Assembly (NCBI RefSeq): GCF_005796225.1 | Contig: NZ_VAHO01000003.1 | Location: forward strand, 229,449 to 293,448 | Source: Pseudarthrobacter sp. NamE5 | GTDB lineage: Bacteria > Actinomycetota > Actinomycetes > Actinomycetales > Micrococcaceae | Length of the DNA: 64,000 nucleotides | Direction of reading: 5' to 3' | Part shown: positions 31,711 through 39,672 of the stretch, piece after piece | How the letters are laid out: each line of letters opens with the position of its first letter | Position numbering within the stretch: the stretch's first letter is position 1 | Notes under the pieces: model-generated | Seen by the model: only the letters and a program-made list of their open reading frames with translations | Databases searched by the model: none | Told to the model about the DNA's origin: nothing | Position numbers and translations under genes: made by a program

Positions 31711-32309
31711 GCGGCCTGCCCGAGGGTTTCGGCGAGGTCGTGGATGTCTGCTCCTGCCCATGTTGTTCCGCAAGCGCCGCAGCGTGCTTCGTGGCGGGTT
31801 GCGGTGATTGCGGTGTTGCGGACGTATTCGTCCTGGTCCCATGTCCATGCGTGGGTTGCTGCGCAGGCTGGGCAGGCTCCGCGGACTTCGATTCTTGGTG
31901 TTGGGCTTATGAGACTTTCGATGGAAGTAGCCCAGGTGGTGGCAGTACGGAGGCAGGTCTCGATGCTTCGGCCTGTGGTGTCTGCCAGGGTGGAGACTGC
32001 CCATTTCTGGAGCTTTGTTTCGGGCAGCATGTTGGTGTCGTCTTTGCCGGTGAACGCGATGAACCTGGTCGAGAGTGTCTCGCGGATTTCAGACCAGAGT
32101 GTGACGGCGTTGATGGCGATGGGGGAGCGGGAGCCTGTGGACTTGCTGCCGCCGGATCGGCGGTTTCCTGATGCCTGTTCCTGACGGAGTTGGGTGAAGA
32201 GGGACAGGACCGTGAGGTAGGAAGTCTTGCCGGTGTGGGGGTCAGTGTGGGTGACTCGGTGGTTGCGTGTGAGGCGGTGGACGGCGTCGTTGAGCTGCTG
32301 CTCGGTCAT
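31707..32309 (-). CDS. Zinc-ribbon phage protein, 200 aa
   Basis: The start is ATG 32307-32309 (MTEQQLNDAVHRLTRNHRV), with GGAG 8 bases upstream. An N-terminal helical domain is followed by a central domain and a C-terminal zinc ribbon: CPACAATHAW and CGACGTTW. Similar proteins are common next to helicase genes in actinophages. The ribbon suggests DNA or RNA binding; no precise role is known to me. Confidence 0.7.
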   Translation of the reverse strand: MTEQQLNDAVHRLTRNHRVTHTDPHTGKTSYLTVLSLFTQLRQEQASGNRRSGGSKSTGSRSPIAINAVTLWSEIRETLSTRFIAFTGKDDTNMLPETKLQKWAVSTLADTTGRSIETCLRTATTWATSIESLISPTPRIEVRGACPACAATHAWTWDQDEYVRNTAITATRHEARCGACGTTWAGADIHDLAETLGQAA

Positions 32310-32434
32310 GGGCTTGTCTCCTGCTGTGGTTGTGAGTGCGGCGGACGTATGCAAAAGGCGATGCCGTAGCGGTAGTCGTTGGGTCCGAGGGTCATGCCGG
32401 TTTGGCCGTGTCTAAGTTCGATTTCGTTTTCCAT
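32306..32434 (-). CDS. Small phage protein, 42 aa, between helicase and zinc-ribbon gene
   Basis: This short gene starts ATG 32432-32434, overlapping the helicase stop (TGATG), with GGGAGG upstream, and ends with a TGA that overlaps the next start. The product runs MENEIELRHGQTGMTLGPND to TSP and is soluble. Perfect translational coupling on both sides is the main evidence that it is real. No function is recognised. Confidence 0.65.
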   Translation of the reverse strand: MENEIELRHGQTGMTLGPNDYRYGIAFCIRPPHSQPQQETSP

Positions 32435-33732
32435 CACTGGCCTCCCGGCAGGGGCGAGCCTTTATCCAGGGCCATCGAGTAATGCCCCCAAAAGGACAGT
32501 TCCGCGATGTTCGTTGAGCCGTTGCGGTTCTTTGCCACCAACAAAGCAAGGTCCCCCTTGTTCTCTCCCATGATTTCCCTGTGCAGGAGCATCACCACGT
32601 CCGCATCCTGCTCGATGGCCCCTGATTCCCGCATGTCGCTGATCTGCGGCATCTTGTCTTCCCGTTGCGTGCTGCCACGGTTCAGCTGGGACAGTGCGAT
32701 GACCGGCACCTTCATTTCCATGGCAAGGATCTTTAACTGCCGGGACATGTCAGCCACGAACTCCTGCCGCGGGCGTTTATCGCCCGGGGCCTGGGCCATG
32801 AGCTGCAGGTAGTCCACGACAATCCCAGCCAGGGGTTTGCGGCGGTGCACGGACCGGGCGAATCGTTTGATGTCCGTGATCGTCACCCCTGACCTGTCGT
32901 CCACGAACAGTGGGACATCCTGCCACGCTGCACGCCTGTTTCGGATCTTCGCCCAGTCGTTGTCTGTAAGCCGGCGCTCAATGAGTCGACCCAGGTTGAT
33001 TTGCAGGTCCATGGCCACGGCTCGGATCTGCACGTCAGACTCGCTCATTTCCAGTGACGAAAACGCGACTGATCCGTTGTCCGTCAGTGACCGCGCCAGT
33101 TGCAAAGCAATGACAGATTTGCCCACAGAGGGCCGGGCGGCGACCACATACAAGCCGCCGGGACGCAGGCCGCCAATGATGTCGTTCAGCGCATTCCATG
33201 GGGTAGGGACCTGGTTGGGCTTCTCACTGAGTTCGTCAATGGTTCGGTCAATAGTGTCCCCAAAGGAGAGCACAGGGGTCGTGGTGGCTTTCGATGTTCC
33301 ATCAACGGCTTTCCTTGCGGCCTCCACAAGCTCAACCTCATCACCGCCACTGCGGGCGAGTTGAGAGATGTGCTTGCCGGCCTGGTCGAGTCTGCGGAGC
33401 ATCGCTGCCCGAGACACGATGTCTGCGTAGTAGCTCGCGCTGGAAGCGGAGGGCACTGCCTGGGACAGCTGATGCAGGTAGGCGGGACCACCCACTCGGG
33501 TGATTTCACTTTCCCGCGTCAAAGTAGCCATGACCGTGATCGGGTCCACCGGCTCACCCTTGCTGTGCATGGTCAAGATAGTCCTGTAGATCGTGTCGTG
33601 TGCTGGTCGGTAGAAGTCCATGCCTGTGAGTAGCTCGGATACCTCGCTGATGGCTTCGCGGGACAGGAGCATCGCTCCCAGCACTGACTGCTCAGCTTCA
33701 ACGTTCTGCGCCGGGCCCTCAAGCTCATCCAT
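32434..33732 (-). CDS. Replicative DNA helicase, DnaB type
   Basis: Start ATG 33730-33732 (MDELEGPAQNVEAEQSVLGA); the upstream reading overlaps the previous gene and is not coding. The 432-aa product has the DnaB N-terminal domain (residues about 8-105) and a RecA-like domain with Walker A ARPSVGKSVIAL, Walker B GIVVDYLQLMA and the ALSQLNRGSTQR sensor. It is slightly shorter than host DnaB (about 450-460). It should unwind phage DNA at the replication fork and follows a DnaD-like gene that may load it. Confidence 0.95.
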   Translation of the reverse strand: MDELEGPAQNVEAEQSVLGAMLLSREAISEVSELLTGMDFYRPAHDTIYRTILTMHSKGEPVDPITVMATLTRESEITRVGGPAYLHQLSQAVPSASSASYYADIVSRAAMLRRLDQAGKHISQLARSGGDEVELVEAARKAVDGTSKATTTPVLSFGDTIDRTIDELSEKPNQVPTPWNALNDIIGGLRPGGLYVVAARPSVGKSVIALQLARSLTDNGSVAFSSLEMSESDVQIRAVAMDLQINLGRLIERRLTDNDWAKIRNRRAAWQDVPLFVDDRSGVTITDIKRFARSVHRRKPLAGIVVDYLQLMAQAPGDKRPRQEFVADMSRQLKILAMEMKVPVIALSQLNRGSTQREDKMPQISDMRESGAIEQDADVVMLLHREIMGENKGDLALLVAKNRNGSTNIAELSFWGHYSMALDKGSPLPGGQ

Positions 33733-34573
33733 TGCTTGCCGCCTGGTGGAACTCACGTGACCATGGGCTGGATGCTGCTGGTTTAGGCGCGGCGCCAGGC
33801 GTTGCTTTGATGAGCCAGTTGTTGAATGCAGCGTCCCAGTTGCTGGCTCTCCTGTCATTGGCTAATGCGTGGTTCCGGAAGGTCTCCGCTTGTAGCTCCA
33901 GGTCGAGGTGCTTCTCGCGCGCTTTCCTTTGATGTGCCTCTGTTGGCTTCCAGTCAGTCGGCAGAGGCCGAGCCGGGGAACGGCGAGAGAGCTTTTTTGT
34001 AGTTGTAGTTGTAGTTGTAGTTGTAGTTGTAGGCAGGGGGTCGGCTTGGGCAGCATTTACCCTAAACAGTGGGGTAACGGCAGGGGCAAGCCCGAGGGTA
34101 AATTCAGCCATATCCGTACCCTTGCCCTTGACCAAGGCCAGGACTTTCTCCTGCCCGAAAGCAGCCCATCCCGGGAACTCCTCATAGAGGCGCTGCAGCT
34201 CAAAAGTAACTACCTCACGAATGCGGGCAGAAGCGATCGCCCCATAAGCGTTTACCATCGAGATAGACAGCTTCGGCTGCTTCAGAAGGCCGTCGTGGCG
34301 CAGGAAAGATCGCACGAGGATTTCTTCTGTCTCCTCGTCGAAGAAGATGAACCTTTTGGCCTGCAGACCCTCTGCAGCCTCCCTGACGGCTTCGGGTGTG
34401 GCATCGGCCGTCATGGCCGCGAGACGTGCTGGCCTCCAGTCGGCGACCCCGGCGTAGGACAGCGTCGGGTGCGTCATCAAGAGATGGTATAGATGCTGCT
34501 GGGCCGTAGGCAGGTTGCGCCAGTCCTGGTCCGTCCATATGCCGGTGTTTATGTTTGCTCGGTCCCGCGCCAT
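33725..34573 (-). CDS. DnaD-like replication initiation/loader protein with poly-Thr linker
   Basis: A 282-aa protein. The N-terminal winged-helix-like domain (MARDRANINTGIWTDQDW, TAQQHLYHLLMTHP, SYAGVADWRPARLA) resembles phage replisome-organiser proteins. A linker of 11 threonines (about residues 181-191) joins it to a C-terminal helical domain (DWKPTEAHQRKAREKHLDL), which ends NWLIKATPG. Position directly before dnaB supports a helicase-loading role. The poly-Thr run comes from a hexanucleotide repeat. Confidence 0.75.
   Translation of the reverse strand: MARDRANINTGIWTDQDWRNLPTAQQHLYHLLMTHPTLSYAGVADWRPARLAAMTADATPEAVREAAEGLQAKRFIFFDEETEEILVRSFLRHDGLLKQPKLSISMVNAYGAIASARIREVVTFELQRLYEEFPGWAAFGQEKVLALVKGKGTDMAEFTLGLAPAVTPLFRVNAAQADPLPTTTTTTTTTTTKKLSRRSPARPLPTDWKPTEAHQRKAREKHLDLELQAETFRNHALANDRRASNWDAAFNNWLIKATPGAAPKPAASSPWSREFHQAASNG
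33997..34032. repeat. Six perfect TTGTAG hexamer repeats inside the DnaD-like gene
   Basis: TTGTAG is repeated six times without interruption. On the coding (minus) strand this reads as alternating ACT and ACA codons, giving the poly-Thr linker. Because the unit is six bases, gain or loss changes linker length by two residues without a frameshift. Confidence 0.92.
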
Positions 34574-34821
34574 CAGCTGCCACCGTCAGCAATTGCGGCT
34601 GTTACCAGCGCCGAACTTGTACCCAGACCTGCCGCGATCTCGTCAACTGTCAGGCCATGGCGCCGTGCAACGCTGATGTATTCGTCCACTGTCCGGCGGC
34701 TGGATCCAGGGTCGTTTCGGGCATGGACGAGGAAGTCCATGGCAAGCATCTTTCGTCGCATCGCAGGTTCGATAACGAGGTCGGGGTGTGCTATCGGCGC
34801 CCCTGTGGTGTTAGCCTCCAT
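34573..34821 (-). CDS. Small helix-turn-helix-like phage protein, 82 aa
   Basis: The ATG at 34819-34821 has AGAGGAGG just upstream. The C-terminal half (RTVDEYISVARRHGLTVDEI, then TSSALVTAAIADGG) looks like a helix-turn-helix. The stop overlaps the start of the DnaD-like gene. It probably acts in early regulation or replication, but no family is recognised. Confidence 0.68.
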   Translation of the reverse strand: MEANTTGAPIAHPDLVIEPAMRRKMLAMDFLVHARNDPGSSRRTVDEYISVARRHGLTVDEIAAGLGTSSALVTAAIADGGS

Positions 34822-34860
34822 ATGGAGCCTCCTCTGAGAAGTTGTGAGGTGTTCCTACCT

Positions 34861-34900
34861 GATAGCCCCGGAATGTCTTGGCGGATGGGCCGGGGCTATC
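34861..34900. terminator. 11-bp inverted repeat in the early operon
   Basis: GATAGCCCCGG at 34861-34871 pairs with CCGGGGCTATC at 34890-34900 (18-base loop). It lies in the 129-base gap between the 95-aa and 82-aa genes. No U-tract follows on the minus strand, so it may be an attenuator or mRNA-stabilising hairpin rather than a full terminator. Confidence 0.45.
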
Positions 34901-34950
34901 GTGTGCGACAAGCGCCTGTGTTGGCGGTGGCAGAGGCCTTATGTGCCGCA

Positions 34951-35238
34951 TCACGCTGTGCTCCCACTCCGAAACTGCCCCGCTCCGCGGCGTTGAAAGT
35001 TGATGTCGAACTCCGTAAGGGCAGCTTCTGGATGGTTAAACACGGCATTGAGGACCGTGGTGTGTACTTTGCATGAGCTGAGGTTGTCCTCGAAGCTCAT
35101 TCGCTTGATACGTGCCCGGACGGGGTAGTGGGACCAGTCAGGCCGGAGGGAAACGACGTAGGCGGCCAAAGCCTCTGCCTGACGTTCGTTCATCGGGACT
35201 GACTGCGTTGCGACTTCTGGTGCTGTGGTGATGGACAC
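34951..35238 (-). CDS. Hypothetical early phage protein, 95 aa
   Basis: A GTG at 35236-35238 (MSITTAPEVATQS) is preceded by AGAGG. The product is soluble, with a helical core (ERQAEALAAYVVSLRPDWSH) and a second helical stretch (LSSCKVHTTVLNAVFNHPEA). Its pattern fits small actinophage early proteins of unknown role. Confidence 0.6.
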   Translation of the reverse strand: MSITTAPEVATQSVPMNERQAEALAAYVVSLRPDWSHYPVRARIKRMSFEDNLSSCKVHTTVLNAVFNHPEAALTEFDINFQRRGAGQFRSGSTA

Positions 35239-35359
35239 GGTTAAGACCTCTTCTTTGGATTACTTGGTGGGTTGCACCCCAGGTCACCTCTCCCGAATGA
35301 CCAAGGGCGGGTCGGGTTTTCAAGAGCTAATTGCCGGATTCGACCGTTCTGGTATCAAC

Positions 35360-35545
35360 TTAGTTTTCGTTGAGTTCGCTTTTGGTGTGGAGCAATGCGG
35401 CTTTTGCGTCGGTCTTAGTGCGGAACCCCCCGAAGGTCACCGCACCGCACGTTTCGCAGCTAGCTGCGTACCCCATCTGACGACCGTCGTGCCCGTATGA
35501 GCCACGTTCTACAGTGAGCACTACGTGACGGTCACGTTTGTCCAT
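35360..35545 (-). CDS. Hypothetical early phage protein, 61 aa
   Basis: The ATG at 35543-35545 overlaps the stop of the excisionase-like gene (TGATG). The 61-aa product (MDKRDRHVVLTVERGSYG) has one CxxC pair (SCETCGAV), perhaps half of a zinc site, and a C-terminal helix. Coupled translation supports its reality. Function is unknown. Confidence 0.6.
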   Translation of the reverse strand: MDKRDRHVVLTVERGSYGHDGRQMGYAASCETCGAVTFGGFRTKTDAKAALLHTKSELNEN

Positions 35546-35736
35546 CAGGCGGCCCCAGTCTGCTGCCGGGTCTGCTCCTGAAGCCACGTTTCGACATCGC
35601 TCACCCTGTATCGAACGGCTTTTCCGACTTTTACGAACTTCGGGCCAAGCCCCAAGTAGCGCCAGTTAGCGAGGGCCGCTGAGCTCTTACCCAAGCGTCT
35701 TCCCAATTCGATTGAATCCATTAACTCGGAAGTCAC
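35545..35736 (-). CDS. Excisionase/AlpA-like helix-turn-helix protein
   Basis: The GTG at 35734-35736 has AAGGAG 7 bases upstream and is preferred to an ATG further up. The 63-aa product is a single HTH_17-type winged helix: SIELGRRLGKSSAALANWRY, then GPKFVKVGKAVRYRV, then DVETWLQEQ. It is the first gene of the leftward early operon and starts about 37 bases from the predicted promoter start. It is the better excisionase candidate in the window, being close to the integrase and repressor. Confidence 0.82.
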   Translation of the reverse strand: MTSELMDSIELGRRLGKSSAALANWRYLGLGPKFVKVGKAVRYRVSDVETWLQEQTRQQTGAA

Positions 35737-35760
35737 GGCGGTTCTCCTTTCGAATAACAG

Positions 35761-35777
35761 GAGATCATCTCGATCTC
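35761..35777. promoter_or_regulatory. Operator-like palindrome 1 in the lysogeny switch
   Basis: GAGATCATCTCGATCTC has inverted 6-base arms (GAGATC/GATCTC) around a 5-base centre. It covers the predicted start of the leftward early promoter. A related sequence lies 67 bases away beside the repressor gene, so both are candidate binding sites for the repressor. Confidence 0.65.
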
Positions 35778-35779
35778 CC

Positions 35780-35808
35780 ATTACTCACGTTACGTCACGA
35801 ACTTTCAA
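35780..35808 (-). promoter_or_regulatory. Predicted early leftward promoter
   Basis: On the minus strand TTGAAA (35803-35808) is followed by 17 bases and AGTAAT (35780-35785), a good sigma-70-type -35/-10 pair. The start would be near 35773, inside the palindrome at 35761-35777. It should drive the excisionase-like gene and the replication operon, with repression by the adjacent repressor. Confidence 0.7.
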
Positions 35809-35827
35809 AGCGCAAGACGTACTTCCA

Positions 35828-35842
35828 GAGATCATTTCGATA
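35828..35842. promoter_or_regulatory. Operator-like site 2 upstream of the repressor
   Basis: GAGATCATTTCGATA shares its first 8 bases and the CGAT element with palindrome 1 but has a degenerate right arm. It ends 16 bases before the repressor ATG and probably overlaps the repressor's own promoter. This suggests autoregulation, with weaker binding than at site 1. Confidence 0.55.
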
Positions 35843-35858
35843 TGAGAGACTAAAGGGC

Positions 35859-36440
35859 ATGAGCGACAAAAAGAACCCTTTGGGGCCGACCGGCGAGACA
35901 GTGCGCCGGAATTTCGTGCGGCTTAGGGGAGGTATGCAGTACAAGGAGTTGGCCGAGCGCTTGGCAAAGATTGGAAGGCCGATTCCGGCTCTTGGTCTTC
36001 GCCGCATTGAGGCGGGGGAGAGGCGAGTAGACGCGGATGATCTTGTCGCTTTGGCGGTCGCATTTGATGTTTCGCCTCTAACGCTCTTGCTTCCTGCTGA
36101 CGGTGCTTTTGATTTGGCCTCACCGATGACGGGCGTTCCCGACAGGGAAGTCGCCCACAACACACAGTGGTCTTGGGCGCTCGGCCGGGAGCCCCTTGAG
36201 CTTGTGTCGGGAGGGATGTCACGAGAGGCAGATGAACAGCAAAAACTCTTCCAATTGCGTTCAGTTCCAGCAATCGACAATCGTCAAATTCCTGGGCTAC
36301 CGCTCGGTAGGGACTACGACTTAGCAGAAGAGAACGACAGGATGAGGCGCCTTGCTCGCACGCAAGGATTTCTTTTCGAGGACGAGCCTGGCGAAGAGCC
36401 TTTCTGGAACGTTCCTGCTGACGAAGGGTCCGGTGAGTAA
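35859..36440 (+). CDS. Phage repressor, XRE-type helix-turn-helix protein
   Basis: Start ATG 35859 (MSDKKNPLGPTGETVRRNF) with AAAGGG upstream gives 193 aa. The N-terminal domain (about residues 12-75) is an XRE HTH: FVRLRGGMQYKELAERL, then PIPALGLRRIEAGERRVDAD, then LVALAVAFDVSP. The C-terminal part is acidic and unrecognised. No LexA-like Ser/Lys peptidase dyad is evident, so induction may not be by RecA-driven self-cleavage. It is divergent from the early operon and directly precedes the integrase gene. Confidence 0.85.
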   Translation: MSDKKNPLGPTGETVRRNFVRLRGGMQYKELAERLAKIGRPIPALGLRRIEAGERRVDADDLVALAVAFDVSPLTLLLPADGAFDLASPMTGVPDREVAHNTQWSWALGREPLELVSGGMSREADEQQKLFQLRSVPAIDNRQIPGLPLGRDYDLAEENDRMRRLARTQGFLFEDEPGEEPFWNVPADEGSGE

Positions 36441-36442
36441 TC

Positions 36443-37576
36443 ATGGCGACCATCGAGGCCTATCAGACGAGTCAGGGGAAGCGTTACCGTGTGCGTTACC
36501 GGAAGCCCGACCGCACGCAGACGGACAAGCGCGGGTTTCGGACAAAGCGGGACGCTGAGCTTTTCTTGGCTTCAGTCGAAGTCTCCAAGGCGCGCGGCGA
36601 GTTCATAGACGCAACAGCTGCCAAGGCACTGATTGGGCCGCTTGGGGACGCATGGTTGGCGCGGCAAACTCATCTCAAGCCTTCGTCATACCGCCCAGTT
36701 GAATCAGCCTGGCGGAACCACGTCCTGCCCGCGTGGGGAAATGTCGCCGTTGCTGACGTCCGACGGACAGCGGTTCAACAGTGGGTTTCCGAGATGTCGT
36801 TGGGGGACCCGGAGGCGCTACCGCCCAAAAAGCCCAAGGGGGCAACCCTTGTGATTCGGGCGTATGGGGTGCTGGCGGCGGTCCTTGATGACGCTGTGAG
36901 CGACCGCCGGACTCTTAGTAACCCTGCACGAAGCGTAACGCTGCCGCGGAAGGTGAAGAAAGCCCACGTCTACCTCAATCATGATCAGGTGCACGAGCTT
37001 GCAGCCGCTAGCAAGTACCCCACGCTGGTCTTGGTGCTGGCGTACTGCGGGCTGCGCTGGGGCGAAGCGACGGGGTTGCGCGTAAAGCACTTGGACATGC
37101 TCCGGCGGCGGTTCCTAATCGAAGAGAACGCGGTGCAAGTTGGTTCCGTGATCGAAGTGGGCACTCCGAAGAATCACAAGAAGCGCACGGTGCCCTTTCC
37201 TCGGTTCCTGGGGGAGCATCTGGCGCGGCAATGTGAAGGTAAAGGGCGGGATGATCTAGTGTTCCCCGGTGAGAACGGACACCACCTACGTCTTGCCCGC
37301 GTCCATGAAGACAATATGAGCTGGTTCGCGGGGGCCGTGAAGCGTGCTGGCATTCCGAGGATCACCCCACACGACCTTCGCCATTCTGCGGCGAGCTTCG
37401 CGGTGTCGGCGGGAGCACATGTAAAGGCGGTCCAGAAAATGCTTGGACATAGCTCGGCCGCCATGACTCTGGACGTTTATGCGGACCTGTTCGACGGGGA
37501 TCTGGACAGCGTTTCCGACGCCTTAGATAACGCTGTCTCTCAGGCGAGTGTGGGCAAAATGTGGGCAGCAACTTGA
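36443..37576 (+). CDS. Tyrosine-type site-specific integrase
   Basis: A 377-aa protein starting ATG 36443, two bases after the repressor stop. The N-terminus (residues about 1-50, RYRVRYRKPDRTQTDKRGFR) is an arm-binding domain, followed by a core-binding SAM-like domain. The catalytic domain has Arg205 (GLRWGEATG), His310-x-x-Arg313 (HDLRH), His336 (LGHSS) and Tyr346 (LDVYADLF), a complete active set. It recombines the phage site with the tRNA-Ser gene 62 bases downstream. Co-transcription with the repressor suggests expression in lysogens. Confidence 0.96.
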   Translation: MATIEAYQTSQGKRYRVRYRKPDRTQTDKRGFRTKRDAELFLASVEVSKARGEFIDATAAKALIGPLGDAWLARQTHLKPSSYRPVESAWRNHVLPAWGNVAVADVRRTAVQQWVSEMSLGDPEALPPKKPKGATLVIRAYGVLAAVLDDAVSDRRTLSNPARSVTLPRKVKKAHVYLNHDQVHELAAASKYPTLVLVLAYCGLRWGEATGLRVKHLDMLRRRFLIEENAVQVGSVIEVGTPKNHKKRTVPFPRFLGEHLARQCEGKGRDDLVFPGENGHHLRLARVHEDNMSWFAGAVKRAGIPRITPHDLRHSAASFAVSAGAHVKAVQKMLGHSSAAMTLDVYADLFDGDLDSVSDALDNAVSQASVGKMWAAT

Positions 37577-37590
37577 TTCCGGGCAAAGCA

Positions 37591-37631
37591 AAGGCCCCGG
37601 TTCCCTTTACCTAAAGGGGAACCGGGGCCTT
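37591..37631. terminator. Terminator after the integrase, next to the attachment site
   Basis: AAGGCCCCGGTTCCC at 37591-37605 pairs with GGGAACCGGGGCCTT at 37617-37631 (15 bp). It is followed by TTGCT on the plus strand. Lying between the convergent integrase and tRNA-Ser genes, it probably serves both. Confidence 0.8.
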
Positions 37632-37637
37632 GCTACC

Positions 37638-37727
37638 TGGCGGTGACGGTGGGATTTGAACCCACGTTGGCTTTTACACCAAACAACATTTCGAGTGTTG
37701 CACCTTCGGCCGCTCGGACACGTCACC
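37638..37727 (-). tRNA. tRNA-Ser (anticodon CGA), attachment site of the prophage
   Basis: On the minus strand GGTGACG (5' acceptor arm) pairs with CGTCACC, followed by a G discriminator and an encoded CCA. The anticodon stem CAACA/TGTTG encloses CTCGAAA, so the anticodon is CGA (Ser, UCG codons). The long variable arm is typical of tRNA-Ser. The total of 90 bases includes CCA. Its 3' end faces the integrase, so the right attachment junction should lie within the 3' part of this gene. Confidence 0.95.
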
Positions 37728-37863
37728 AACCTCAATAGGGTACCGGAGCGAGGCGCACATCCCCAAAACGGAGCGGCCGCGGCTGTCCGCGAACCTCAGC
37801 ACCCGAGCATTGCCGGCCGGGCACTTCATCCATAATGTCGTACCCCTCACAGATGATGTTGTT

Positions 37864-39525
37864 ATGGACATTTTGGCGGCGGGTGCAGCGGCGGTGATGG
37901 AGGCTGTCCACACCTCCCTTACCGGCCTCGACGCGCTGTTCCTGGAAGATGCCCGGCTCGACGCCGGCGGCCCTGCTGCTGACGCCACCGGAGGAAAAGT
38001 CTCCGGCCCTGCCACTTCCGGTGCCGCCGGTTACGCCGCCGTTGACGTGATACAGCGGAAGTTGGACAACCGGCTGGAGCGGCTGGCTTTGACGTCGCGG
38101 CTTGAAGCGCAGCTCGCGGCAGTCAAAGCCCGGGACGTCGCGGAGATCATGGAACTGCAGCAGGCGATGACCCCTCCTGGTGCATCTTTGGCAGACCGCT
38201 CGTTTGACGAGGTGTCTGTCGTTGAGGAGATAGCCGGTGTGCTCACAGTAAGTTCGGCCTCAGCCGGGGCATTGGTCATGCAGTCCCGAAAGATCTGCTC
38301 CCTTCCGCCAGCCATGAACGCACTGGCCTGCGGTGCCATCTCCTGGATGCACGCCAGGATCATTGCTGACGAGACCGAAGGCCTTGACCGCTCTGGAGCG
38401 GAGGCTCTTGTGGCGCACTTTTTCAACCCTGACTCGCCGAAGCCCGCCCGCGCAGCTGCGCCGGGTGAGTTGATACCGGCCAGGTTCCGGCGCAAAGTCC
38501 GGGTTTGGCGGGAACGCCACCACCCCGAGACCCTGGAGAAGCGACACGCGAAAGGCCGTGCCGACCGGCGGATGGAGTACGCCCCGGACCGTGACGGCAT
38601 GGCGTGGGTCTCGCTGTACCTGCCCGGGGACACGGCCTGCGCAATCTGGAACAAAGCCACGGATTTTGCCCGCGGACTCCAGGGCCCCACCGAGCCACGC
38701 ACCCTCGCGCAGCTGCGTTCTGACATCGCATCGGGCCTGCTCCTCGGCGGGGGAACCGGCCAGGCTGCGAACGGTGACAGTAGGGGGCATATCGATGGGG
38801 AAGTACCAACGCCCCGCACGGAAGTACTGGTCACCGTACCGGTGTTCGCACTGCTCGGCCTCACCGATGAACCTGCCCTGCTCGATGGGTACGGCCCCAT
38901 CCCCGCTTCCATGGCCAGGAAACTTACTTCGGACGGTGCGGGTTCCTTCTACCGGGTTCTGGTCGACCCTCGCGATGGTGCCCCTTTGGAAATAGGACGA
39001 ACCAGCTACCGGCTGACCAAAGCGATGCGGAAGGTGCTGCAGCTCCGCGACGGCAAATGCACCTTCCCCGGCTGCAGCAACCACTCCCTTGACACCGAAA
39101 CCGACCACCTCACCGCCTGGCACCACGGCGGAACCACCGGCATCAGCAATCTCGGGCAGCTCTGCCGTAAACACCACCACCTTAAACACGCCAGCGGCTG
39201 GACCCCGGGCCGGGCACAACAGAACGAACCACCTGGCTGGACGTCCCCCACCGGACGGTATTACCCGGCGGAACGCCATGATTGGGAATCACCTCAGTGG
39301 CCACCAATTCCGGAAGCCACAAGGGAATACGATGCACCAGCACACACTCAAAAGGCTGGTTTACATCCATCCGTAAGATTGTCTCCGGAAACGTCCCCGT
39401 CAAGACTCCTGGATCCCGATGTCTTTGCGCCGGACGATCCGGTGTGGGAAGACTTCTACGCGATGCCCATCAGGCTGCCTCAAGACCCACTCGCGAAATG
39501 GGAACCGGATCCGGTGCCCATCTAG
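37864..39525 (+). CDS. DUF222 / HNH endonuclease domain protein
   Basis: I start at ATG 37864 (MDILAAGAAAVMEAVHTSL); a TTG at 37810 is possible. The 553-aa product has a DUF222 domain over most of its length (RKLDNRLERLALTSRLEAQL, RVWRERHHPETLEKRHAKGR) and a C-terminal HNH domain: LQLRDGKCTFPGC, ETDHLTAWHHGG, LGQLCRKHHHLKH. This large actinobacterial family occurs in many copies per genome; its biology is unclear, and nuclease activity is inferred from the HNH residues. Confidence 0.92.
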   Translation: MDILAAGAAAVMEAVHTSLTGLDALFLEDARLDAGGPAADATGGKVSGPATSGAAGYAAVDVIQRKLDNRLERLALTSRLEAQLAAVKARDVAEIMELQQAMTPPGASLADRSFDEVSVVEEIAGVLTVSSASAGALVMQSRKICSLPPAMNALACGAISWMHARIIADETEGLDRSGAEALVAHFFNPDSPKPARAAAPGELIPARFRRKVRVWRERHHPETLEKRHAKGRADRRMEYAPDRDGMAWVSLYLPGDTACAIWNKATDFARGLQGPTEPRTLAQLRSDIASGLLLGGGTGQAANGDSRGHIDGEVPTPRTEVLVTVPVFALLGLTDEPALLDGYGPIPASMARKLTSDGAGSFYRVLVDPRDGAPLEIGRTSYRLTKAMRKVLQLRDGKCTFPGCSNHSLDTETDHLTAWHHGGTTGISNLGQLCRKHHHLKHASGWTPGRAQQNEPPGWTSPTGRYYPAERHDWESPQWPPIPEATREYDAPAHTQKAGLHPSVRLSPETSPSRLLDPDVFAPDDPVWEDFYAMPIRLPQDPLAKWEPDPVPI

Positions 39526-39672
39526 CGATATGCCAGGCCGTTGCTGCGCTGGACCATGCACATGTCCGTCCCGACCTTGCCTGTTCCCGCTGGAACGTGC
39601 GCCTGCAATGGGACCCGACATCCGTCGTCGAACTTTCCCAGGCCCGCCGTGACGGCTAGATTCATCAGCAAG

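Larger units (their letters stand above)
8825..37640. mobile_element. Siphophage-type prophage (recognisable core), integrated at tRNA-Ser(CGA)
   Basis: A contiguous set of phage genes runs on the minus strand from early to late functions: excisionase-like HTH, DnaD-like, DnaB, HNH, TerS, TerL, portal, MuF, scaffold, capsid, connectors, major tail protein, chaperones, tape measure, baseplate, lysis and tail fibre. A repressor and tyrosine integrase on the plus strand close the right end against the 3' end of a tRNA-Ser gene, the usual attachment position for such integrases. The order is that of long non-contractile-tailed phages. All structural genes look full length, so the prophage may be intact. 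I found no second copy of the tRNA 3' end to the left, so the true left limit is probably beyond base 1 and the cargo at 1-8783 is probably inside the element. Confidence 0.93.

Noticed and set aside
39526..39659. Possible C-terminal coding remnant after the DUF222 gene (AICQAVAALDHAHVRPDLAC)
   Set aside because: The composition looks coding-like, but no family is recognised and no start is present; evidence is too weak to call a pseudogene.
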